Assembly (NCBI GenBank): GCA_025345505.1
Contig: JANVCC010000021.1
Location: 31,554,419 to 31,618,418, forward strand
Source: Todiramphus chloris collaris
Lineage: Eukaryota > Chordata > Aves > Coraciiformes > Alcedinidae
DNA length: 64,000 nucleotides
Direction: 5' to 3'
This document shows, in pieces, positions 1 to 11,204 of the stretch. The first letter of the stretch is position 1. Each line of letters starts with the position of its first letter. The notes beneath the pieces were generated by a model, which saw only the letters and a list, made by a program, of their open reading frames with translations, was not told the origin of the DNA and did not search any database. The position numbers and the translations under genes are program-made.

Positions 1-450
1 CTTTCGATTTGCTCATGGCTACTCCTTTTTATCCTTATTTATCTTATTTATCCTCCTTATTTATCATTAACATGTGGAATCCTTTACAAAGAGACAAGCA
101 ATGTAATCTAATCTAAAAATACATTTTCAGAAAAAAAAAATACAGTCAAGTACTCAGAACTCAGTAAAGGGCAATATTAAGGCAATAGGTGTAACTTTGT
201 GTCTCTGTTTTTATGAATATGCAGTGAAAAATATACTCCAATGCTATTATCATATCCTGTTGGTTTAATAAGACTGTTATCTCACACACTGTACAGTTTG
301 GTTCTACAAACTGGAACAAGCAGGATCTAGATGTATCAGTAGTTTATCAGAAGAAGAAAAATGTTGCTTTTTATGTATGCAAAATGATACAGTTCTCCAG
401 AATTTAAATTCATGTTTTTTAAAAGACAAACCCCTTTAACTTATCCAAAT

Positions 451-512
451 GCATATATGTGTGTATATATATATATGTGTGTGATTTTGTGTATGTGTGC
501 ATATACATGTGT
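451..512. repeat. TG/TA-rich microsatellite
   Basis: Alternating purine-pyrimidine sequence, with TATATATATATG flanked by TGTGTG blocks and interrupted by short TTTTG stretches. It is an imperfect dinucleotide repeat and likely polymorphic. Confidence 0.75.
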
Positions 513-1181
513 CTTTCTGTTACTAAGCAACACTGAATTTGTGCCATTATTTTCAGAGCAAGGACTTAATCTTAGAAAGTACAAAAATAAGAACAATTAT
601 AGTGTAACAATTTCACTGGTTCTGCTGCTGTCTTAAAGAACTCAGAGATTCCACTACAGCAGGCTGAATTACAGGAGTACCTTCAGGTTCACAATCCACA
701 TAGACTAGCTGTGAGTTTTCTACTTGCATTATGAATTGTAACACTACTATTTACTGGAAAGGCTTGTTCTGGCAATGTCAAAGTTTCCTTAAACTAAGGC
801 CCTTCCTAATTTCACTTCAGTGTATGCATGCTCTGTGTAATAGGAAAAAAAATTGTCCTACTACATCACAGGAGGTATGCCAATAAGACAATAATACTGC
901 CTTACAGAGACAAGTCTATATAAATAATTACTGGTTAGGGAAAATCATCTTAGTATCAGTATAGTCACTGGGAAAATTCTCATTAATTTCAGTAGGGCTC
1001 TGTTAAACTTTATGTTAAATATTCCCATGTAAGCTGACCAAATTTGTATTGTGAAAGTACTAACAGTTTATATCTCCAAGTATAAAATGCTGTGTCATCA
1101 TCTAGAACTTTTACTCTTCCATATAAAGCACTTCAAAATTTAGTACCTATTCAGCAAAAATAAATACTGATTTCCATGCAT

Positions 1182-1204
1182 AAAAAAAAAAAAAAAAAAA
1201 AAAA
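1182..1204 (+). repeat. A23 homopolymer
   Basis: An uninterrupted run of 23 A followed by a few CAAAA units. No retroelement body is recognisable upstream, so it cannot be called a retroposon tail. Confidence 0.85.
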
Positions 1205-1795
1205 CAAAAAAACAAACTTTTGAATGTGATAAATCATCACAGTACTATGTTTATTTTTAAGAAAATGTTATGCAGGATGTAGAAACATCAGATCATCTAC
1301 TAAAGCCTTCCTACAGATGGTAAATCAGAAGTGTACTATTTATCCTTTATATATTTGTTTATTTATCCCAAAGTCAATTGTAACTATGGTATTGTTGTTA
1401 TAATTTCACAATTGTTTGAATACCATTGTGACTTTGTGTATCACTTAGGGACACTGTAATTCTAAGCACTGGGACACTTAAACCCAAAAATTTCTGGTAA
1501 ATTATGCCTAAATAGTAGTTAAACTATAACATACTTTTCTGAATGGTGGGGGAACATCAATCTCCATGATAGTGTTAAATAGCTAGAGGAAGGAAATTTA
1601 GAAAGAAAAAACACAGTTTAAATTAAACCATTCCAACTCAAATATACATTTTCAGCTTCACTGCTTTTTGTCGCTTTATTGTGCCTCATCTTTCATTTTC
1701 AGTTGTTTATGCAGATTGTCATGTATTTGGGTCAGGGGCCCTGGCTCTGGGTCTGATCTGGCTCCTTGTCATCAAAGTTGTCTGTCAGTGTAACA

Positions 1796-1842
1796 GAAAC
1801 TAGATGATCTCAGAGGTCTTTTCCAGCCTCAGTAATTCTGTG
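1796..1842 (+). mobile_element. CR1 LINE, 3'-terminal tail only
   Basis: The stretch matches the end of avian CR1 3' UTRs: an 'actagatgatct' block, then 'agaggtcttttccagcctcag', then one 'attctgtg' octamer unit. No ORF2 sequence precedes it; the roughly 60 bases upstream do not resemble CR1. It is therefore either an extreme 5' truncation or the CR1-derived tail of another retroposon. The same tail variant recurs at 21193-21256. Confidence 0.75.
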
Positions 1843-2846
1843 AAAGCTGCTCATGTGAGTCTGAGGCCACTTGTGGACCTGTATCTGAATTTTCATAAAA
1901 TCCTCAGGAGGGTATCAATTTCTATGCAGAGAAAACACACTCAGACTGATGAAGAATGATAATATAGATTTTTTTTAAAAGGAACTATAAATATTAAGAT
2001 AATGAATCATGTCTACAGCACAGTTTGCTGTATGTTTCTTTTTGAACTCTACATCATGCCTAACTAGTCTTTGAAGAGTAATGAATTGAGTCCATTTCAG
2101 AATTGTAAAACCATGAATATGATGCATGCATGATTTTATTCCTAAGAGAAAAATGTCACAATCACATTTTTTTAAAATAAATTAATTATTTATATTATTT
2201 GTTTATCAAAACATATGTCAATATCTTTGTCTCTGGGTACATTTATAATTTAAAAATATTCCATAATTAAAGATATAGAAGAAGTGCCAAGTCCATTATG
2301 AGTTAAATTGCTCTAGAGCAACATTTACAAGCCTATTACCTTAAGCTATCTGTCTGGAGAGCTAAAAAGTCAGTTGCAAGCAAGAAATAGTAACAGTGGA
2401 GTCTTTGAGACAAGAAAGTTGAAATTGATCAAGAGAAAGTACATGAAACAGAGAATGGGCATGATAGCTAGTATTGTAAAGGACATAGGATGACTGTTGG
2501 GTAACTTCTGTAAAGGAAAGCATGAAAAAATATTTTCTTTATTTATAGTATCCAAAAATACTAAACGAGCTTGACAATATCACAGAAAATGCACTAATTA
2601 TATTTGCGGATTAGCTGAGGTAATGACATCCAGGTTTCTTAAAGATCTTAAAAGTGTCTACACCTGGATAGCTATTTAAGAACATTAAGAACAACTGTAG
2701 TCTACAGGTATTATTCTGATAAACACCAGCACTTACTAAGGAATAATAAAAATAAGGCTATATATCAAAGTTCCTTTAAATAAAACCTTGGTTCAAAAAT
2801 TAGACTCAGATTAATGCCTACAAGTTAAGAGGTACTGTGTCAAAAT

Positions 2847-2931
2847 ATCACCAATCAACCACCACAAAACCAAACCAAAACAAAAACAAACAAACAAAAA
2901 AAACCCAAACAAAAACCAACAAAACTAACAA
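2847..2931 (+). repeat. A/C-rich low-complexity tract
   Basis: Irregular CAAAA, CAAAC and CCAAA units over about 85 bases. Similar ragged tracts occur at 24781-24927, 34376-34500 and 50740-50793. Confidence 0.75.
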
Positions 2932-4072
2932 GTAGGGAAAAGATTTCAACGCTTGATAATAGCTGCAATCACCATCCCTGTCCTCTTGTCCCAGCTGAGG
3001 TACAAACTTGAAATATGATCCCAAGGACCCAAGGATTAATAATTAATATTGACTTCTGATCTAAAATTGATTGCTCATTGAGAAGTTTGAAGAACAATGA
3101 AGAAGTTCCACTCAGACTACGCAGAGTCTTCAAAATACAGAACCCTGTAAAAAATTGCTCTTAGAAGAGGTGGAAATATTACAACAGTCTGTATTAACCC
3201 ATTTTTACAGCTGTAATTTTTTAAACCATCCTTGCAGAGGTACACAGGGGAGAAGGAAGTCATAGCAGGAAAAAAGGTAAATGAAAATAGACAAAAAGTG
3301 TTAACTTAATTATTTTTTTTCCCAGCTTCACTCAGATCTTCCTGAGTATTTTGGGGAGCTGCCCAGCTAGAACATCTTCAGAATTTCACATTGATTTGAA
3401 ATGTTTTTCAACACTATTCCATACTTATTTATGCATTCCCATTAAAAGCACTACATTCTTGGGCAGGTTTATTTAAGATAAGCTAGGAACAATTATATAA
3501 CCTCGCTAAATCATTTTAAAGTGTGAAATTCCTAAGTTTCTTTCCAAATGTGAGAGAAAAATACTGAAAGTAAACCTGTTATTGTAAGATGATGTCTTGT
3601 AATGAATTTCTTTTTACGCTAAAAATGTGGGGTTTTTTTTTTGTAACTTGTAAGCTTTAATAAAGAAAAATCACACTTCAAATTATTTACTATTTAAATT
3701 TTAAACAGGGGCCACTTTTAATTTCATTACATGTAGAAAAAAAAAAAAAATCCTTTCTTGTTAAGAATCTCTACTAGAGTTATTATAAGTATATATACAC
3801 ATATACATGCATTTAAAAAGAGACAATGTAATGAATTTCTTCACCATACATATAATATACAAAGAAACTATAAAGTATTAATACCAAATTTTAAGACTAC
3901 CAAAAAACATATGAATAAATTATTTTATTATCTTGTTATACAGAGAAGTGATACAGACATCTATTATTAAAATTCTGAGAATTCATTCATTCTCATGTCT
4001 GCAATATAAAGCCAGGATGAAAAGAAGACAAATATTTATTTCCTGATTCAACATTACTGCTATAAAGGAGCA

Positions 4073-4117
4073 TTTTTTTTTTTTTTTCTTTCTCTCTTTT
4101 TTTTTTTTTTTTTTTTT
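4073..4117 (+). repeat. T-rich homopolymer tract with TTTCTCTC interruption
   Basis: About 15 T, a short pyrimidine interruption, then 21 T. It could be the A-tail of a minus-strand insertion, but no body is recognisable next to it. Confidence 0.8.
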
Positions 4118-4858
4118 CATTACAATACATATTCCTCTATATCTATTACAAGTATTGGCAATGTTGTTTATTTGGGTTAGATGATTGCATTCAGTTCAGT
4201 TATTAGTGAATCAATTTTTTTGCCTAAATTAATATGTCAACCTATCTGGAGTCTTAACTTTTATTTGTTAATTTTTATGTAAATACTGATAGGAATGTAA
4301 ATACTGATCCCTTTGTATTAATGCAACTACTGACATTCAATTGCTGGTGACTGGGCAGTAGTATTTCATCACTATTCTTTTTAAATGATTACAAATGTAT
4401 CTGTGAAGCAGCAGTTCCTCTAGCTACAGACCATCACTCTGAGTATAACAAATTTAATCAAATTAATAGGTCAAGCATTCACAAGAACTTCTATCTTTCA
4501 ACTTCATTTTATTAGCCAAGTGTACCAGTTTCCCTCAAGTTTGCTGTATAGCCAATGGGTAGAGGAGAAAGGAGTCCTTGGAAGTCTCCACTTCTTTAGA
4601 AATCCTGTCTCTTTGCATACATTGGAAATCTACTGCTGCTTCCTAAGTAATCAGTCTTTCTACTCAGAGGGGAAGAAAAGGCTTATTGTAATTTTGCAGA
4701 CTTGCTTCATAGTTCTAATACAGTCTCAAATTTCACTTCAATTTCAGTTGAATTCTGTCTAACAAGACTACACTTGTATTTCTCACTTATATAAGAACCA
4801 AGTGTGAAAGAAACTATAGCAAAATAAGTACAACATGCATTTGAAAAAATCTGGATAG

Positions 4859-5566
4859 CAGTTTGTTGAGGTTTTGGGAGTTCTTTTGTTTTCCTTCTTC
4901 TCTTAAAGAATTTTCCCATAATTGTTCGTCAAAGAGATAAATTGCTATAATTAAGAGAGACAGAAAGACCCGGCCACAGCGGGAGGGGTCCAGCCAGACG
5001 AATAAAGGGGGTTGGGTGGAGCCCCTACGGCTCTTGTTTTGCTCCCTGTATTCGAAAGAGAGAGAAGCTGAGAGAGAAGTCGTCCCCACTGCTTCTCCTG
5101 CTTCTTCTTCTACCCCTGCTGTCTCCCGAGGATCCTTCTGGGCACCGGGATCAGGTGACCAGGGGGGTTTGTGAAGCGGGCTTTCCGTCGGCCATTGCCC
5201 CGTGAGGCCTGAGCTGGCTCCGGAGCGGCGGGGAGACCATCGCGCCCTCCCTGCTCCCCGGGAGCCGCTCACGCCCCTGCCGGCTGTGAGTGGAACTGCA
5301 CCAAAGGGGAGAGTGCCTGCAGCCGAGAGAGGTTGGCACTCGGTTCCTGGCTCTGTTTGTTGTTACTACCATAGTTATTGTTGTTTGTTTGCCTTGTTTT
5401 ATATATATTTAGTAAAGAACGGTTATTCCTATTCCTCAGCTTTGCCTGAAAGCCCCTTAATTTCAAAACTATAAGCATTTGGGAGGGAAAGGGGTTGCAG
5501 TTTCCATTCCAAGGGGGGCTGCTGCCTTCCTTAGCAGACACTTGTCTTTCAAACCAAGACACAGTT
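4859..5566 (+). mobile_element. Solo LTR of an endogenous retrovirus (ERVL-like), with target-site duplication
   Basis: The LTR proper is 4864-5561 (698 bp). It begins TGTTGAGG and ends AAGACA, the TG...CA termini expected of an LTR. Identical 5-bp direct repeats CAGTT lie immediately outside, at 4859-4863 and 5562-5566; a 5-bp duplication is usual for ERVL-class elements. The LTR carries AATAAA at 5001-5006. Its middle (about 4970-5340) is much more GC- and CpG-rich than anything else in the window. The 3' part (about 5380-5561) matches a songbird LTR end that I remember. No gag, pol or env lies on either side, so this is a recombined solo LTR. Antisense open frames in it (for example 4814-5272 minus) are composition artefacts. 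Strand is set by the AATAAA and by the remembered family orientation. Confidence 0.82.
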
Positions 5567-6461
5567 CACCAGCAATTATGGATTCATGATAAAGACAGCA
5601 AATAGAAGTCTCCTCTAAGACAGACAGACAATTATTTCTGACAAAAAAAAAAAAAAAAAAAAGTTCCTATTTACCCTGAGAGCTGTCATCACAGATGAAA
5701 GTTTCTCTACCATCTTTTGCATAGCACAGATTTTGAATTTCTGTCTTTGCAGTGTCCAAAACCTTTGCTGCATCAGGAAAAACTGTGAGTCTTCCCACCT
5801 TTTTTTGCAGCTGCTCTTAATGTGTAAGAAACATGCTGTGAAGAAGAATGTAAACAAATGCATCCTATAGAACTATGTATTCCCGGGTACAAAGGTACTT
5901 GAATCTGCAGATGTGTTTTATCAGATGAGGGTTTCATTATTTGTGACTAGTACTGTCAAGAGAATCTGCTAGTGTGAGCTCAGTGATCCACTTTTTAGCT
6001 CTGGGTTTACTTTGACAATTAATCACCTTCTAATATATTTCCATGGTAAGGTCAGGGTAAGGTCAGAGTAAGGTCAGTAAATAAAACTTACAGAAGTCAG
6101 GAATAAGAATGTGGAGCACATGGTGTTTGAAGGAGGAAAATGCTTCCAGTGTATGTAAAGACAAGTTAAATATTTGCCACTCCAATGAAACTAAAATTAA
6201 TTAACAGTCTGTATGTTCAGAACTTCAGAATTGTTTTTCAAAAAAATTGCTTGATTGCAGGCCTAGATTTGCATACATGAGTGAGCAGGTATATAAAAAA
6301 GGCTACTCCATGGTACTTATTGGACTTCTGAACTTATTTGACTTCTGTATGAAGGGATAAAATTTAAGTAAGGTGTATGCATGCCTAACAGTAAAAGAGT
6401 GAATGTTACAAGAAGAATCTGGATGTAAGTATGTCTTTAATCATATTTCCAATCTAATTGC
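5567..6461. other. Unique spacer holding a DR5-type repeat
   Basis: No gene was seen. It contains an A20 run at about 5642-5661 and the AGGTCA triplication at 6049-6076, listed separately. Confidence 0.6.
6045..6077 (+). promoter_or_regulatory. Three AGGTCA half-sites as direct repeats with 5-bp spacers (DR5-like)
   Basis: Perfect AGGTCA hexamers lie at 6049-6054, 6060-6065 and 6071-6076, with 5-base spacers GGGTA and GAGTA. AGGTCA is the consensus half-site of non-steroid nuclear receptors, and 5-bp spacing is the classical arrangement for RAR/RXR. The sequence is equally describable as a three-copy, 11-bp minisatellite, so regulatory function is inference only. No promoter or gene is visible nearby. 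Confidence 0.4.
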
Positions 6462-7013
6462 AGAACCACAGAACAGTTGAAGTTGAAAGGCAGCTCTGGA
6501 GACCATCTAGTCCAATGCCCAAACTCAAAGCAAGAAGAAGTAGAGCGGCTTGCCCAGGACCATGTCCAGTCAAGTTCTGGATACTTCCAAGGGCAGATAC
6601 AAGTACTCTGGGCAATCTGTTTTAGTGTTTGACCATTATCATAGTAAAAAAAAAGTATTTTCTTGTGTTCTTATGGAATTTTACAGTTTTTAATTCGTGA
6701 CTATTGACTCTTATTCCATCAGTGGACATCACTGAGGAAAGCCTAACTTCCTTTTTGTCATTCCCTCCATCAAGTATTTATACATATTGATAAGATACCC
6801 CTGAGTGTACTTCAGCTTGAACAGTCCCAGCTGTCTCAGCCTCTCCTTATGAGAGGTGCCTTAATCAGCATAGTCGCTCTTTTTTGGACTTGCTTAAGTA
6901 GCTCTGTATCTCTGTTGTATCCAAGAGCCCAGAAATTACTTATATGGGAAGGTGTTGGCCTTGGCCAAAGTGTAAGCATAATGGAAGGGAGAATGCATCT
7001 AGAAGGACCTGAG
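6462..7013 (-). mobile_element. CR1 LINE fragment, 3' portion, antisense
   Basis: Read on the minus strand, this covers the C-terminal end of CR1 ORF2 and the 3' UTR. It ends at 6462 in the degenerate octamer region (agaaccacagaac on the plus strand). Recognisable plus-strand landmarks are 'gaccatctagtccaatgcc' (complement of the 3' UTR), 'acagtcccagctgtctcagc' (about 6820-6840), and the 'ccaagagcccagaa' segment near 6918-6933. It is strongly decayed, with A/T-rich indels and no open frame. The short plus-strand frame at 6849-7031 is its antisense shadow. Confidence 0.88.
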
Positions 7014-8082
7014 AAGAAAGTACATCTCTAATTACATTTCCCATTTAATCAAGAAGTGTAAGAGACAGAATAATAAAAAAGAAAAGGCTTTGTAGCTGGA
7101 GCAGTTCTCCAGAGGAGAAGTAGAAGGTTATAAAAGATAGACAATTTGGGGAGCAGAAGAGGAGAGCAACGAGGGGGAACAAACAAAAAACAACTAAACA
7201 AAAAAACACCCCTCAAGATTATGTCATATCATCAAGTGGGCTGCAAATAAAAATCCTAAATCTTAGTGCTGTAGGCATTAAGAGGGTGTAGATACTCCAG
7301 AAATAAACAAGAACTCTGAGCATCACAGAATAGAGGTGTTTTCAGGAGACAGAGTGTAAAAAAACTCAGAATCTCTCTGTTTGCTTCATTCATTCATTCA
7401 TTCCATGGTCTCAAGATTTTACTGTTAAAATTGCTTGAGATTAATTTTGTTAGCATCAGGGTCCAGATTTATTCCTGAATCATTTATTTTAGAATATCTT
7501 CAGACTGTACAGAGATTTACCATTGTGCCTTAGGTTACTGAGATCACTTATTGAAAAAGGAACCAGATGTTCTATACAGATACATTATATCTTCCATCAC
7601 TGAAAAATTACTGGTTTTGCAAGTAATACAGTATTCCAAGTGGAATTCATTTAAGCTACCTGCACGTATCTGGAAGCTGGATGTCTGAAACTAGTAAGCC
7701 AGGTTTATAGCTATGGTAGAAGAAATAATACAGCGAAGCACTTCCAACTGATTTGTCTTGGGTGCCTGTTTCAGAGTGAGATGAATTTTCCATAGGTATG
7801 CCTGAAATTTTCAGTTGACTATGACAAAAGGCAGCTAGGCTAGAAAAGTTACATGTCTAACTTTCAGACATCTCAGAACAGATGGGTTAAATTTATTTAA
7901 CTACTGAAGACAGGCAGAAGGAAGAGGACCTGTATCTTGTATAAACTCTTTATATTGAAGAGGAGTTTCATTAGATTAGAAAATGTGATGTTCATACAAA
8001 ATTTTATAGTCATAATTAGAAAATATTCTGTGTTAAAATTCCTCTTCTTTATTTTTTTCCCCTCAGGAACACTTGAAAGAAC

Positions 8083-8085
<3 letters not shown>

Positions 8086-8114
<29 letters not shown>
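8086..8114 (+). repeat. A29 homopolymer
   Basis: 29 consecutive A followed by GAAGAAGAAAAAG. It could be a retroposon tail, but nothing upstream is recognisable as an element. Confidence 0.85.
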
Positions 8115-8116
<2 letters not shown>

Positions 8117-9663
8117 AGAAGAAAAAGTCTTCCTACCAACAACTTTGTTTGGTTACATTACTGGGACAACTCTAAGAAATTAAAGTGATACTACTTATTC
8201 TAGACAGCAGTAGCCTTTTCCATACTTCAAAGGGAAAGTCATGTGTACAAAATTCAGACAATCTCCAGGAGAAGTAAGGGGCTTAAATTGCTGAAGATCA
8301 CTTTGCATTTTCAATCTGGTGGCATTTTGTCATTCTATTTCTTTCACTGCCTGAATATGTCAGGAATACAGAAGAAAGTTCTGTACAACAAGAGTTGTGT
8401 CTTTTGTGCCATGAAAGATAAAGAAGACAACTTTACACAGATTACTATTAAAAAAAATATATGCAAGAGAAAATGCAATAATAAACTGTGATAAAAAAAT
8501 TATAGAAAAATAAAATCCTAGAAAGGATTGTGAGGCTTAGCCAAGAAACTGGACAATCAACAGCAAGTAGCAGCATCTTTCATTTTGGACAGAAATGAGT
8601 AGCAATAACCCCAAGCTAAATCAATTTCAGATAGGTGTGGGAGCAGGTGAAGATGCATCTTCATTACAAGGAGTATACAGCTGCACAAATACAGCTGCAT
8701 ATGCAAAAGTGCAACTTTGTTAAGACTCCTTATTTACTCCTATAATAAGAGAACTATGAAGACCTGGACAACACATACCCATGGGTGTCCTGACATAAAT
8801 AACAGTCCAAGAAACCAAAACAAGTAGAAGAAAATTTATCAAATAATGTGGAGTCTACAGGTAGCACTTTGTCACTAACAGACTTAGACCATATACAACA
8901 TGACCTTGTGACCAGAACAACTAACTATAAATGTAATCAGTATTGACCCCAAGAGAAAGAATTCCCTTCCAGTACCAAGCCACTCTGCCAGAATGACATG
9001 TTCACCTAAATTCCTTATCATGTTAGCAAAACAATTTTTCAAGGGCTTTGTTTTTGCAGAAGAGCCAGCTGATTTCAAGTAAAGATGCAGCATAGTGAAA
9101 GACTAGGAAGGAATATGTAGATAAAAAAAAGCAAACAAAAAACCCATCACAACTACATAGACATCCACGGAGTATCTGATCATCTTTTTCGGGGAGCACT
9201 CTAAGTGTTGATGAAGAGAGAAGTAGAAGCAGTAGAATAATTGTGATTTTGAATATGTTCCGAGGAAGATGAGGGCACGGAGTGTTGATCAGCTGATATT
9301 GCACAGCAGTGCAGGTAAGAGAAACATTTATTTTGTTATCTTCTGCTCTCTTATAAATTTCACAGGAGTCATATTCATTGGAGGCATAACTACTGGAGGA
9401 AAAATGAAATTACTAAAATGAAAAGGACTACATCTAACAAGCAGATAGGACTATTATGCAGCTGCCCACAAAATAAAAATAATAACAATAAGAATGTCTT
9501 TGTAATACTTGATTTTAGATTCTAATGAAATTATAGAGAACACAGAATATTTGATACTATTAAAGAAGAGAAAAGATTTTTTCAACCAAATGTAAACAGG
9601 TAGAATGCAACATTCTCAATTCCCTTTACAGTTGAAGGAAGGAAAGGTGTAATTTTTAGAATT

Positions 9664-9693
9664 AATTTATCTCACATCAATTTATCTCACATC
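9664..9693 (+). repeat. Perfect 15-bp tandem duplication
   Basis: The unit AATTTATCTCACATC occurs twice in a row without mismatch. This is probably recent replication slippage. Confidence 0.9.
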
Positions 9694-10618
9694 CAGATAG
9701 ATCTGATGTGCCACTCCTTAAAAGTGCCAGTTTTCGTCCTTATTCTTGAATAGAGTCAAGGATGCAGATTTCAGATTTGGAAGCCTGTATCGTATGTTTC
9801 CAAAAGTAAGTGACAGAAGCTGAGTAACACTAAATTAGTATAAAGTCAAAATTAAGTGTCTTAGCCATTACATAGAAAAGGCCTTTCTGTTAACATTGTT
9901 AAGATTGCAAGGCATTACAGCCAATCCTTTAAAATTAAGTCCATATGCCATAATCCATTTCATAATACAGAAAGGAAAATGCTCTTTCATGTGGATAATA
10001 AATGCTTTGCAGAATTATTTACCAGTACTTCAAAATGAGCATAAAAGATTGTTAAAGTTGCTACATAAAAAAAAAAAAAAAAAAATCTTTTCAAAGTCAA
10101 CAACATTATAAGGCATATTCTTATTGTGTATAAATAATCCGAGTAGAACAGTCCCTCATGTAAAAAAACCTGCCAAAATTAATTGTGCTGCATGAGCAGA
10201 GAAGGTCAGAGACAATCTGTTCATATGTGTCAGCAATTTTCAGACTGGGAATATTTTGCTCCAAATAAAACATAAACAGATAGAGGAACATATATAAATT
10301 TATTTATACACCTAAAACTATAAAAGTGGTACAGTTGATTCCATACCAAAAAAAATAACTTTATATAATTGTCTCCATTCAAAGCAGAAGGAAGAAACCC
10401 ATCTAATCTAAATTGACAGTTCTATACTGAAGTAAATTAAGGACTTTTCATTTACACCGCAGTAGGAACTGACATGAAATATCCGTTCTTTACCTTCCTG
10501 GAAGTTGTCTTATGTAGATATGATGATTTCATATCCTTTCTAATCTCTGTAATTCCTGTTCCGAATATCCTTCCTGAAAATCTTTCATGTAATTTCACAT
10601 TATTTTCTCATATCACAA

Positions 10619-11204
10619 TGTTGTGGTTTAATCCTGGAAGGTAGCTCAGCACAACACAGCCTCTCGCACACTTCCTTGCAGCAGGATGGTGAAGTCAATG
10701 AGAAGGGTAACAATAAGAAAACTCATGTATTGAGCTAAAGACAGTTAAATAGATAAAAGAAAAAGCTACATGTGCAGGCAAATCAAAACAAAGACTTCAT
10801 TCTCTACTTCCATGGGCAGGAAGGTGTTCAGCCATTTCCAGGAAAGCTGGGCTCCATCATGTGTAACACTTGTTTGGTAAGACTAATGCTATAACACTAA
10901 TTTTTCCTGCCTTCCTGCTCCTTTTCCTAAGTTTTTATTGCTGAGCATGACTTCATATGGTAAGGGATATCTCTTTGGTCAGGTGGGCTCAGTTGCCATG
11001 GCTGTGTCCCTCCCAACTTCTTGTGCACCCACAGCCTACCCACTGGTGGAGAAGTGTAAGAAACAGAAAAGGTCTAGATGCTGTGTTCAGCAACAGCTAA
11101 AGCATGGGGGTGTTATCTACACAGTTTTGGTCACAAATCCAAAAGACAGCATAATACAAACAACTACAAAGAAAATTAACTCAATGCCAGCCAAAACCAA
11201 TACA
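10619..11204 (-). mobile_element. Solo LTR (ERVL-like avian family), minus strand
   Basis: On the plus strand it begins TGTTGTGGTTTAATCC and ends AACCAATACA, so on the minus strand it starts TGTATTGGTTTTGGCTGG and ends in CA. The order of blocks matches an LTR common in bird genomes as I remember it. Its 3' half aligns throughout with 46612-46883 read on the other strand, which is direct evidence of a repeat family. An AATAAA-type hexamer lies on the minus strand at 10934-10939. The flanking 5-mers (CACAA and GACTG) do not match, so I see no target-site duplication. The plus-strand frame at 10938-11228 is antisense to the LTR, not a gene. Confidence 0.82.

Larger units (their letters stand above)
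1..1795. other. AT-rich intergenic or intronic DNA, no gene seen
   Basis: No frame here looks coding. The longest open frame (412-636) reads through a TG/TA microsatellite and has no recognisable domain. The visible structure is low-complexity: alternating TG/TA at about 451-512 and a 23-base A run at 1182-1204 followed by CAAA-type sequence. The rest looks like unique sequence to me. Confidence 0.7.
1843..4858. other. AT-rich unique sequence with A/C and T-rich tracts
   Basis: No coding signal was found; open frames are under 85 codons and lack any family resemblance. Low-complexity tracts are an A/C-rich stretch at 2847-2931, an A13-14 run near 3738 and a T-rich stretch at 4073-4117. Confidence 0.65.
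7014..10618. other. AT-rich unique sequence, no gene seen
   Basis: Holds (CATT)4 at 7387-7402, an A29 run at 8086-8114, an A19 run at 10067-10085 and a perfect 15-bp tandem duplication at 9664-9693. Open frames here are at most 93 codons and read through the homopolymers or have no recognisable domain. Confidence 0.65.

Noticed and set aside
4814-5272. 152-codon minus-strand open frame, rich in Arg, Gly and Pro
   Set aside because: It lies antisense across a GC-rich solo LTR. The composition explains the open frame, and no domain is visible.
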